Positions 1 through 8,605 of a stretch of DNA of 10,245 nucleotides are shown here, piece by piece. Origin of the DNA: SAR116 cluster bacterium. GTDB lineage: Bacteria; Pseudomonadota; Alphaproteobacteria; Puniceispirillales; Puniceispirillaceae. A model generated the notes under the pieces. It was not told the origin of the DNA. It saw only the letters and a list, made by a program, of their open reading frames with translations, and ran no database searches. The DNA is taken from contig PBLR01000014.1 in NCBI GenBank assembly GCA_002722385.1, forward strand, positions 7,345-17,589, in the 5' to 3' direction. How positions within the stretch are numbered: position 1 is the first letter of the stretch; every line of letters begins with the position of its first letter. Position numbers and translations under genes: made by a program.

Positions 1-1547
1 TCAATCGTGCCGGGAGGTTTGCTGGTAATGTCATAGACCACACGGTTGACACCTTTGACCTCATTCACCATGCGGGTGGCCACACGGTTCAGAAACGCAT
101 GTTCAAACGGATAGCTTTCCGCCGTCATCCCATCTGTTGAGGTCACCGCCCGCAAGGCACAGACATAGTCATAAGATCGGGCATCGCCCATCACGCCGAC
201 CGTCTTTACCGGCAGCAGAACCGCAAAGGCCTGCCAAATCTCGTCATACAGGCCGTGGTTGCGGATTTCATCAAGATAGACAGTATCTGCGGCGCGCAAG
301 ATATCCAGTTTCTCGTCTGTAATCTCGCCCGGTATACGGATCGCCAGGCCAGGGCCCGGAAACGGATGCCGGCCCACAAAGTTCTCTGGCAGGCCCAGCT
401 CTCGCCCCAGGGCGCGGACCTCGTCCTTGAACAACATGCGTAACGGCTCAACAAGCTCTAAGGCCATATCTTCTGGCAGGCCGCCGACATTGTGATGCGA
501 TTTAATGGTGACATGATTACCGCCTGCCGCCGATATCGATTCGATCACATCCGGATATAACGTGCCCTGGGCCAGAAAGCCGGCATCCGTTACCTTTGCC
601 GCCTCTTCATCAAACACTTCGATAAAGCTCTTGCCGATGATTTTGCGTTTCTGTTCCGGGTCAGTGACACCGGCCAGACGCGATAAAAACAAATCAGACG
701 CATCATGATGAACAAGCGGGATATTATAATGGCCGCGGAACAGCGAGACCACCTCATCTGCCTCACCGGCGCGCATCAGGCCGGTATCCACAAACACACA
801 AGTCAGCTGATCGCCAATGGCCTGATGGATCAGAACCGCCGCCACAGAGCTGTCCACACCACCGGACAGACCACAGATCACGCCGCATGTGCCCACCTGT
901 TCACGAATGGCCGCGATCGCCTGATCCTTATAGGCCGCCATGGTCCAGCTGGGACTGCACCCACAAATCCGGGTGGCAAAATTGCCCAGCAAACCTGCCC
1001 CGCCTTGGGTATGGACCACTTCAGGGTGAAACTGGACCGCGTAATAGCCGCGCGCCTCATCAGCGATGGCGGCAAAAGGTGCGCCTTCTGAACGGGCAAT
1101 CACAGAAAATCCCTCAGGCAGGGCGGCAACATGATCGCCATGGCTCATCCAGACGGTCTGCTGGCTGCCCTGCGGCCAGACCCCGTCAAATAGAGGGCTT
1201 TGTGCCAGTACATCCACCTCAGCCCGGCCAAATTCACGGCTGTTGCCTGCTTCTACCTTGCCGCCAAGCTGGGCACAGATGGTCTGCTGGCCATAACAGA
1301 TACCCAGAACCGGAATGCCCGCCTCAAACACAGCCCCCGGCGCGCGCGGTGTATCAGCCTCAGTCACCGAATTCGGCCCGCCAGACAGGATAACCCCTTT
1401 CACCCCGTTCAGGCGGGCGAACATATCGGTTGTGGCCAGCACAGAGCTGGGTAGAATTTCTGTATAGACAGACTGTTCGCGCAGGCGGCGGGCAATCAGC
1501 TGGGTGACTTGCGAGCCGAAATCAATAATCAATAATGTATCAGGCAT
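1..1547 (-). CDS. guaA: GMP synthase (glutamine-hydrolysing), C-terminus cut by window edge
   Basis: Cytoplasmic enzyme that aminates XMP to GMP using ATP and ammonia released from glutamine, the last step of guanine nucleotide synthesis. Read from the ATG at 1547, 515 codons stay open to the edge. An N-terminal class I glutamine amidotransferase domain (about 1-190) carries GICYGQQ with nucleophile Cys84 and FHPEV with His174 and Glu176. The ATP-pyrophosphatase domain follows, with the P-loop SGGVDSS at 228-234, then the dimerisation domain ending in SKPPGTIE. That ending is normally followed by Trp-Glu and a stop, so only about three codons are missing and the full protein would be near 518 residues, close to the usual 515-525. 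It begins 28 bases after the guaB stop, so the two are presumably cotranscribed. The ribosome site is weak (only GAAAG about 13 bases upstream), which may mean translational coupling. Confidence 0.97.
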   Translation of the reverse strand, partial: MPDTLLIIDFGSQVTQLIARRLREQSVYTEILPSSVLATTDMFARLNGVKGVILSGGPNSVTEADTPRAPGAVFEAGIPVLGICYGQQTICAQLGGKVEAGNSREFGRAEVDVLAQSPLFDGVWPQGSQQTVWMSHGDHVAALPEGFSVIARSEGAPFAAIADEARGYYAVQFHPEVVHTQGGAGLLGNFATRICGCSPSWTMAAYKDQAIAAIREQVGTCGVICGLSGGVDSSVAAVLIHQAIGDQLTCVFVDTGLMRAGEADEVVSLFRGHYNIPLVHHDASDLFLSRLAGVTDPEQKRKIIGKSFIEVFDEEAAKVTDAGFLAQGTLYPDVIESISAAGGNHVTIKSHHNVGGLPEDMALELVEPLRMLFKDEVRALGRELGLPENFVGRHPFPGPGLAIRIPGEITDEKLDILRAADTVYLDEIRNHGLYDEIWQAFAVLLPVKTVGVMGDARSYDYVCALRAVTSTDGMTAESYPFEHAFLNRVATRMVNEVKGVNRVVYDITSKPPGTI

Positions 1548-1575
1548 AAATTCAACAGACTTTCACAGAGGGGAT

Positions 1576-3054
<1,479 letters not shown>

Positions 3055-3056
3055 TC

Positions 3057-3062
3057 ATCCTG
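3057..3062 (-). promoter_or_regulatory. Ribosome binding site deciding the guaB start
   Basis: On the minus strand an AGGA core within ACAGGAT lies 9 bases before the ATG at 3048. It is 6 bases from the in-frame TTG at 3051, a less usual spacing and a weaker start codon. This supports beginning guaB at 3048. Confidence 0.55.
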
Positions 3063-3098
3063 TATAAGGGGCGGAAGTGATGACGCCAGAGTGTACCT

Positions 3099-3130
3099 GT
3101 TTTGGGATCAAAACACCAGTCCAAACTGGT
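3099..3130 (-). terminator. Two abutting hairpins after rlmE, possible weak terminator or attenuator
   Basis: Two perfect inverted repeats, each with a 6-base stem and 4-base loop, lie end to end. Read on the minus strand, the first (3130-3115) is ACCAGT-TTGG-ACTGGT and overlaps the last base of the rlmE stop codon. The second (3114-3099) is GTTTTG-ATCC-CAAAAC. The first stem is followed directly by GTTTTG, a short T-rich run that could make it a weak intrinsic terminator for rlmE. The same four T bases also form the 5' arm of the second stem, so the structures may compete with termination. The stems are seen directly; the terminator function is inferred. Confidence 0.35.
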
Positions 3131-3921
3131 TAAATGGGTGAATAGCCTGTTTGTTCCTTAGGCAGGTCCGCACGCAGCCCATCAGGCGGGGCGCCGCGAA
3201 AGCCGGTTGCCAGCAGATAGGTTTCAACTGATTCAGACCGGCTGGCCGGTGGTTTCAGATAGCGGACCTTTTCAAACCGCTGGTTCAGCATATCCTGAAA
3301 CTGTCTGTCGCTGCCGCCGCGAAAGGCTTTGGCAAGGAAAATACCGCCCGGGGCCAAAACCTGATCAGCAAAATCAAGCGCGATTTCCAGCAAGCCCATT
3401 GTGCGCAGATGGTCAGTCTGGCGATGGCCTGTTGTGGCCGCAGCCATATCAGACAAAACCGCGTCAGCCTGGCCATTGATGGCGGTGTGAACCTGCTGCA
3501 GAATATCAGGATCGGTAATATCCCCGACCAGAAGGTCAGCCCCTGGAACCGGGTCAACCTCCAGCAAATCAATGCCGACCAATGCGCCTTTTCCGGCTTC
3601 AATGCGGCACCGCTTCATCACCACCTGAAGCCAGCCGCCAGGGGCACAACCCAGATCAACAACCCGCATATGAGGGGCAAGAAACTGGTGCTTGTTATCC
3701 ATCTGTTCAAGCTTGATCGCGGCACGCGAGCGAAACCCGCGTGACTGGGCCTCGGCAACAAAAGGATCATTCAGCTGGCGAGTCAGCCAGCGCTGAGACG
3801 AGGGTTTGCGCCCGCGCATTTTTTTCGGCTGCAAAGTCAGCCCGGCCTTGGACCGGTAAGACCGGCCGGATGAGCCCTTTTTGCGCCCTGATGATGAGTT
3901 ATTTCCTGACCGATCAGGCAT
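3130..3921 (-). CDS. rlmE: 23S rRNA (uridine-2'-O)-methyltransferase RlmE (FtsJ/RrmJ)
   Basis: Methylates the 2'-OH of the A-loop uridine of 23S rRNA (U2552 in E. coli) with S-adenosylmethionine, late in 50S maturation. The 263-residue protein has a SAM-binding Rossmann motif DLGCAPGGW at 89-97. The family's K-D-K-E catalytic tetrad is present as Lys70 (RAAIKL), Asp158 (LSDMA), Lys198 (LAKAFRGG) and Glu233 (ETYLLATGF). The first 45 or so residues are a Lys/Arg/Ser-rich extension not present in the roughly 209-residue E. coli enzyme but common in alphaproteobacteria; it probably contacts rRNA. The ATG at 3921 is supported by AGGGG 11 bases upstream. It starts 21 bases after the stop of the RND permease gene and ends 81 bases before guaB. 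Confidence 0.95.
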   Translation of the reverse strand: MPDRSGNNSSSGRKKGSSGRSYRSKAGLTLQPKKMRGRKPSSQRWLTRQLNDPFVAEAQSRGFRSRAAIKLEQMDNKHQFLAPHMRVVDLGCAPGGWLQVVMKRCRIEAGKGALVGIDLLEVDPVPGADLLVGDITDPDILQQVHTAINGQADAVLSDMAAATTGHRQTDHLRTMGLLEIALDFADQVLAPGGIFLAKAFRGGSDRQFQDMLNQRFEKVRYLKPPASRSESVETYLLATGFRGAPPDGLRADLPKEQTGYSPI

Positions 3922-3942
3922 GATACCGCTGTCCCCTAAACC

Positions 3943-6900
3943 TCAGACCGAAAAGGTAAAGAACTTCCAGACCGGGTGCAAGAGCCGGCCGATAAACCGG
4001 CCAAGCCGATGCAGGTCCTGACCAATGCCCAAAGTCGCGGGAACCAGAAACAGAACCAGGCTGGTGGTCACCGCCAGACCAAACACAATCGTGGTCGCCA
4101 TCGGAATCAGGAACTGTGCCTGAAGCGAGGTTTCAAACATCAATGTGGACAGACCGCCTATGGTGGTCATTGAGGTCAGCAGAACCGGCCGCAGACGGTC
4201 AACTGTGCCTTGAATAATGGCCTGTTCAGGCGGGCCGTCAATTTCTTCCATCCGGCGTTCAATGGTCGCCACCAGAATGATCGAGTTATTGACCACAATG
4301 CCAGACAGGGCAATCAGCGCGAACAGAGACAAAATATTCAGATTCAGCCCCATCACATAATGCCCGACCACCGCGCCAATCAGCCCGAAGGGGATCATGA
4401 TCATCACCGCAAAGGGGCGTGTCCAGCTGGCAAAGACCCAGGCCAGAATCGCATACATACATAACAACGCCAGAATGCCGCCAGAGGCCATATCAGCAAA
4501 AGCCTCACCCTGTTCAAGGTCGCGCCCGTCAAACCGGTAACGGATATTGTTGGCTTTGGCAAAGGCCCCGAAATCGCCAGTCTCCAGAACTTCTCTGGCT
4601 TGTGAGGTGTTAATCACATCATCATCAAGCTCGCCCTGGACCGCCACTTCGCGGAAGCCGTCCTGACGCCGCACAATGGAAAAGCCAAGCCGGTTTTCAA
4701 TTGTCGCCACATCCCCAAGCGAGACAAAATTGCCTTGCGGGGTGATCAGGCGCAAAGATGATAATGTGTCTGTGGCCACCTCATCAGCCGGACGTGACAG
4801 CCGGACTGTGACCACCTCATCCCCGCGCGGGAACCGTCTGACGATAGCCCCGTCAAGAGCCGCGCGCACCTGCGTGCCGATAGACTGGGCAGTAAAGCCA
4901 AGTGACCGGCCAAGCTGGGAGACGCGGATAATGCGTTCTTCTGCGCCATAATTCAAATTATCTTCAATATCAGACGTGCCCGGAATGGCAGAGGCTATCT
5001 GGATAACCTGCTGAGAGACCGCTTTCAGCTGGTCCAGATCATCCCCCATAATGCGGATATCCAGCTCCCGGCCAGGCGGGCCGCCTTCAGGGGCGCGCAC
5101 AATCAGACGTTCCAGCCCGGGCATAGGCCTGATTTCATCACGCATCGCCTGAACAAATTCATTTACCCGCACATCCCGCTGGTCTGCGGTGATCAGCTCA
5201 ATCATCAGGCCGGCCCGGATATCACTGGCCCCGCCGGTCGGCTGGCCATCATTACCAGCAGAGACATGCGCACCGGTCAGCCCATAGGCAAAAGAGACCA
5301 GCCCGCCCTGGCCATCGGTAAGGTCTGATTCCACCTTATCCAGCGCGCGTTCCATTTCTGCCAGCATGGTCTTTGTCTGGGTGGCGGTTGAACCAGAGGC
5401 CATGGTGACATTGGCATAGATATTATCTGCCTCTGGAGCAGAGAAAAACACAAAGCCGACACGGCCGCTGGACATCATACCGACCGCCGTCATCAATAGC
5501 CCCACAGCCAGCGCCAGCGTGGCGTATCTGAAACGCAGGGCCATGGTGACCAGAAACCCGAAAATACGGTCACGAAGGAAGTCAAACCCTTTATCAAAGC
5601 TGCGTCTGAACCAGCCCTCACCTTTATCCTTGTCAGCCCCGGAATGCGCCAGATGAGCCGGCAGGATGAAAAAACATTCAATCAGGCTGGCCAGAAGCAC
5701 AGCACAGACCACCGCCGGAATCGCCCCGATAATCACCCCGATAATGCCTTTGATGGTAAAGAGCGGCAGGAAGGCAGCCACTGTGGTCAGCATCGCGGAA
5801 ATCACCGGCGGGCCCATCCGGCTGGCAGACAGAATCGCGGCCTTTTCAATGCGCAGATTACGGCGGCGGCGCAGATGTTCGGCATGTTCACCAATCACAA
5901 TGGCATCATCAACCACAATCCCCAGAGCCATAATCAGACCAAACAGAGAGATCATATTAATCGACTGGCCGGTTGCAAACATCACCCCGAAAGTTGCCAG
6001 AAAGGCAACCGGAATCCCGGCCGCCACCCAGAACGCCACCCGCCAGGGCAAAAAGGCAAATAAAACCAGCAAGACAAGAACCAGACCGCTGAGACCATTT
6101 TCGATCATCAGCCAAATCCGTTCTGAGATCAGATTCGCTGCAACATTATATTGGGCAATCTTCAGACCCTGAGGCAGAGAGGGGGCTTTTTCAGAAATAT
6201 AAGCCTGAACCACATCATTGGTTTCAAGCGAATCGCTGGTCTGGCCGCGCAGCACATGAATTTCAACCGCAGGCTGGCCTTTATGTTCATACAGAACAGC
6301 CGGGTTCTGAATGGTATCTGCGATATCAGCCACTTCACCCAGCTTTATGGTACTGCCGTCAGCCCGAACCAGAATATTGATATCTTCATATTCAGCCGCT
6401 GTTTTGCGCAACCCGATAGATCGCACCCGCAAGGCCCCGTCTGCAAGCCGGCCAGCTGGCACATCAACAGAACTGCCCGAAATTGCAGCTGAGATATCAG
6501 ATAAGGTCAGCCCCAGGCGGGCCAGCTCTGCTTCTCTTATCTCAATCCTGATTTCTTCATCAGGCAGGCCGATAAGCTCAACCTTATCCACCCCGCCCTG
6601 AAGCAGATCTTCTTTAATCAGCTTGGCATGATGGCGAAGCGAAGACAGGCTGTAGGGCCCGTACAACACCAGCCGGGAGACCGTGTCAAAAAACTCTCCT
6701 TTCACAATCTCAGGCGCTTCGGCATCACGGGGAAATTCAACCAGACCCACCGCGGCTTCAACATCTGCCAGGGCTTTTTGCATATCCGCGCCAAAGACAA
6801 ATTCAATCTGCGCCACACCCCTGCCCTCATAAGAAGAGGACATAACTTTCTTTACATTGGCGATGGTGCGCAATTCCGGCTCAAGCGGCTGGATGACGTT

Positions 6901-7089
6901 GCTGTCCACATCTTCTGCTGTGGCCCCTGACCATTCAACTGTGACCCCGACCACTTCAACATCAATTGACGGGAAAAACTGTTTGTTCAGGCGCGCTGCT
7001 GACATGCCGCCAACAATGATCATCACAATCATAATCAGATTGGCAGCGGTGCGGTGTTTGACGAAAAATTCAACAATCTGGCTGAACAT
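3943..7089 (-). CDS. RND-family efflux permease (AcrB/HAE1-like inner-membrane pump)
   Basis: Proton-driven inner-membrane component of a tripartite exporter; substrate unknown. Its 1048 residues match the usual length. TM1 is at about 14-32, followed by a large periplasmic porter loop, TM2-6 at about 332-480, TM7 at about 522-540, a second porter loop, and TM8-12 at about 869-1022. The two-fold repeat of the family is clear. TM4 has GIVVDDAIVIGEH with the proton-relay pair Asp394-Asp395, and TM11 begins with DRLRPVLLTS, retaining the conserved arginine. In TM10 the motif is SGIVVNNSIILV, with Asn934 where AcrB has the relay Lys940. This variant makes a close AcrB orthologue unlikely and argues against naming it acrB. 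No heavy-metal (CzcA) signature was recognised. The start has AAGG 10 bases upstream and lies 42 bases after the adaptor gene, with which it must function. Confidence 0.93.
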   Translation of the reverse strand: MFSQIVEFFVKHRTAANLIMIVMIIVGGMSAARLNKQFFPSIDVEVVGVTVEWSGATAEDVDSNVIQPLEPELRTIANVKKVMSSSYEGRGVAQIEFVFGADMQKALADVEAAVGLVEFPRDAEAPEIVKGEFFDTVSRLVLYGPYSLSSLRHHAKLIKEDLLQGGVDKVELIGLPDEEIRIEIREAELARLGLTLSDISAAISGSSVDVPAGRLADGALRVRSIGLRKTAAEYEDINILVRADGSTIKLGEVADIADTIQNPAVLYEHKGQPAVEIHVLRGQTSDSLETNDVVQAYISEKAPSLPQGLKIAQYNVAANLISERIWLMIENGLSGLVLVLLVLFAFLPWRVAFWVAAGIPVAFLATFGVMFATGQSINMISLFGLIMALGIVVDDAIVIGEHAEHLRRRRNLRIEKAAILSASRMGPPVISAMLTTVAAFLPLFTIKGIIGVIIGAIPAVVCAVLLASLIECFFILPAHLAHSGADKDKGEGWFRRSFDKGFDFLRDRIFGFLVTMALRFRYATLALAVGLLMTAVGMMSSGRVGFVFFSAPEADNIYANVTMASGSTATQTKTMLAEMERALDKVESDLTDGQGGLVSFAYGLTGAHVSAGNDGQPTGGASDIRAGLMIELITADQRDVRVNEFVQAMRDEIRPMPGLERLIVRAPEGGPPGRELDIRIMGDDLDQLKAVSQQVIQIASAIPGTSDIEDNLNYGAEERIIRVSQLGRSLGFTAQSIGTQVRAALDGAIVRRFPRGDEVVTVRLSRPADEVATDTLSSLRLITPQGNFVSLGDVATIENRLGFSIVRRQDGFREVAVQGELDDDVINTSQAREVLETGDFGAFAKANNIRYRFDGRDLEQGEAFADMASGGILALLCMYAILAWVFASWTRPFAVMIMIPFGLIGAVVGHYVMGLNLNILSLFALIALSGIVVNNSIILVATIERRMEEIDGPPEQAIIQGTVDRLRPVLLTSMTTIGGLSTLMFETSLQAQFLIPMATTIVFGLAVTTSLVLFLVPATLGIGQDLHRLGRFIGRLLHPVWKFFTFSV

Positions 7090-7131
7090 CAGGATTTCGC
7101 CTTTCTGGTCATATCACGGTTCATCGGGCGG

Positions 7132-8304
7132 TTACTGGCTGTCTGGGGCGGTGCGGACACGAAGACCATTACCGATACCCGGCAGACGGGTGGCGATCAC
7201 CTGATCCCCTGAGACCAGTTCCCCTGACACCCAAATCCGGCCCGGACTGCGGTGCAGCAGAGAGACTTTGCGTTGGCGGGCCCGGCCGTCATTGATCACA
7301 AAGACATCACTCTGACCGACAAGAGCTTCTTCAGGCAGTTCAAACGCCCCGGCCAAAACCCGGCCTGTGTAGGACACCTCAACAAAGGCCCCTGGCGGTA
7401 CAGACCGCGCCGCATCATCAGGCAGTTCAGCATAGAGCCGCCCGCCCCCTTCATTCCGGTCCACCACAACTTCTGCACGGGTGATCGTAGCTTGTGTCTG
7501 TGAGACCACGCTGCCTTCGGAAGACCAGCGCAAGGTTACCGGCTGGCCAATAAGGCTGTTCACATTGGCATAAATATCCGCAGCAACAACAAAAGAGACT
7601 TCCAGGCTGGACAGATCGGTTAATGTGGCAACCAGATAAGTGTTGCTGACCTGATTGCCAAGCGCCAGATCAACCCCGGATAAAGACCCGTTGAACGGGG
7701 CTTTCAGTACCGCATCTTCAAGGTCTTTGCGGTGGCGGCGTTGGCTGACCTTTAATTCAGCCAGCCTGGCCTTGGCCATAGCCAGCTGGTTTGAGGCCTG
7801 AGAGACCGCCAGTTCAGCTGCATCAACCTCTGCCTGAGAGCCGACCGATTTATCAAACAAAGACCGGGCCCGTTCGGCCATCCGCTGGCGCAGAGCCAGC
7901 TGGGAGGTGAATTCTTTGATCTGGTTGGTTTCTGCCTCAATCTGAACATCAACTGTATCCAGGGCCAGTTGCAGACGTTCTGTATCCAAACGGGCCAGCA
8001 CATCGCCTGTACTGACATCTGCGCCATTACGCAGCTTGTCAGAGACCTGTGCCACTTCGCCGGCAACACCAAAGCGTAAATGCGCCTCTCTGGCCGCAAC
8101 AACTGTGCCGAACGCCTGTTCAAGCGGGCGGGCATTTGCCTGTTGGGCTGTGACGCTTTTCACTGTCCAGACCTGTTCTTCGGGGGCCTGTGGTTTCACA
8201 ACCTGCTTTGTGGCCTGCAGGTAGTTATACACAAGCACAAAAAACCCGAGAATGATCAGTGCGGGAAGACCTCTGGTGAGAATGGTTCTGATAATTGACA
8301 TCAT
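7132..8304 (-). CDS. Periplasmic adaptor (membrane fusion) subunit of RND efflux pump
   Basis: Links the inner-membrane RND permease encoded just downstream to an outer-membrane channel. The 390-residue product starts with a membrane anchor at about 12-29 (LPALIILGFFVLVYNYL) after Arg-containing residues, with no lipobox cysteine, so it is probably anchored by an uncleaved helix. The two half-motifs of the lipoyl-like domain are at about 72-110 (HLRFGVAGEVAQV, then VLARLD) and 198-225 (VLKAPFNGSLSGV). They flank a helical hairpin at about 115-195 rich in Ala, Gln, Glu and Leu. Beta-barrel and membrane-proximal domains follow (SLEVSFVVAADIYA; LPEEALVGQSDVFVI). Two adjacent ATGs at 8304 and 8301 are possible, with AAGG 7 bases before the first. 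The frame is open to a GTG at 8427, but those extra 41 residues are not adaptor-like. The substrate cannot be inferred. Confidence 0.92.
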   Translation of the reverse strand: MMSIIRTILTRGLPALIILGFFVLVYNYLQATKQVVKPQAPEEQVWTVKSVTAQQANARPLEQAFGTVVAAREAHLRFGVAGEVAQVSDKLRNGADVSTGDVLARLDTERLQLALDTVDVQIEAETNQIKEFTSQLALRQRMAERARSLFDKSVGSQAEVDAAELAVSQASNQLAMAKARLAELKVSQRRHRKDLEDAVLKAPFNGSLSGVDLALGNQVSNTYLVATLTDLSSLEVSFVVAADIYANVNSLIGQPVTLRWSSEGSVVSQTQATITRAEVVVDRNEGGGRLYAELPDDAARSVPPGAFVEVSYTGRVLAGAFELPEEALVGQSDVFVINDGRARQRKVSLLHRSPGRIWVSGELVSGDQVIATRLPGIGNGLRVRTAPDSQ

Positions 8305-8479
8305 CTGCCTGCCTTGACTATCTGTACTGTTAGTTCTGACTGCCCGTGTAAGTTGCTTTTCAGCCAGAATGACCGATGGACAAAAGCCGTGGCGCAGGAG
8401 CTGCCTGTCCACATGCCATTCACTCACAACTATATACTGAAGAAAGTCTGTTCCGGTCTGGTCCTACATACAAAAAAAT

Positions 8480-8491
8480 ACATTACAATGT
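8480..8491. promoter_or_regulatory. Candidate operator palindrome ACATT-AC-AATGT
   Basis: A perfect inverted repeat with 5-base arms and a 2-base spacer, next to an A-rich tract in the divergent gap. TetR-family efflux regulators bind palindromes of this general kind, some with ACATT-like arms, which makes it a candidate site. A palindrome this short can easily arise by chance in 300 bases, and no promoter was placed beside it. Confidence 0.2.
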
Positions 8492-8538
8492 CCACATAAA
8501 TTCACGCCTGTCAGCTGTACACGTTTTTACATGACAAT

Positions 8539-8552
8539 CAGGATATCTCCTG
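8539..8552. promoter_or_regulatory. Candidate operator inverted repeat CAGGA-TATC-TCCTG
   Basis: Perfect 5-base arms around a 4-base spacer, centred about 60 bases before the MATE start codon, where a repressor or activator site for that gene could lie. It also could form a small hairpin in a leader transcript. Chance occurrence is quite possible. Confidence 0.18.
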
Positions 8553-8605
8553 CTTTGATGCCTGCATGACCTCTTTATTCTCTGCCTTTTTGTTCTGATC
8601 CGGTT

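Larger units (their letters stand above)
8305..8605. other. Intergenic control region between divergent exporters
   Basis: About 300 bases separating the minus-strand adaptor/RND unit from the plus-strand MATE unit, so promoters for both should lie here. I found no -35/-10 pair good enough to call on either strand. It contains an A-rich stretch near 8471-8479, a perfect 5-base-arm palindrome at 8480-8491, a second inverted repeat at 8539-8552, and the 9-mer TGTCCACAT twice (8406-8414 and 8489-8497). No RNA gene was recognised, and none of the short open frames here resembles a protein. No regulator gene such as tetR or marR lies next to it in the window. Confidence 0.6.

Noticed and set aside
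887..1393. 168-codon plus-strand open frame over guaA
   Set aside because: It lies wholly inside the strongly supported guaA frame, is Pro/Arg/Gln-rich low-complexity sequence, and has no recognisable domain.
5666..6172. 168-codon plus-strand open frame over the RND permease gene
   Set aside because: Antisense shadow of a clearly real RND gene; its composition (Ile/Arg/Thr/Ala runs) reflects the complement of hydrophobic membrane-helix codons.
8314..8341. TTGACT as a -35 box for a plus-strand promoter
   Set aside because: No acceptable -10 hexamer lies 16-18 bases downstream, and it is nearly 300 bases from the MATE start.
8305..8427. 41-residue N-terminal extension of the adaptor protein from a GTG at 8427
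   Set aside because: The extra residues precede the natural membrane anchor, do not look like a signal or anchor, and the ATG pair at 8304/8301 has a suitable ribosome site.
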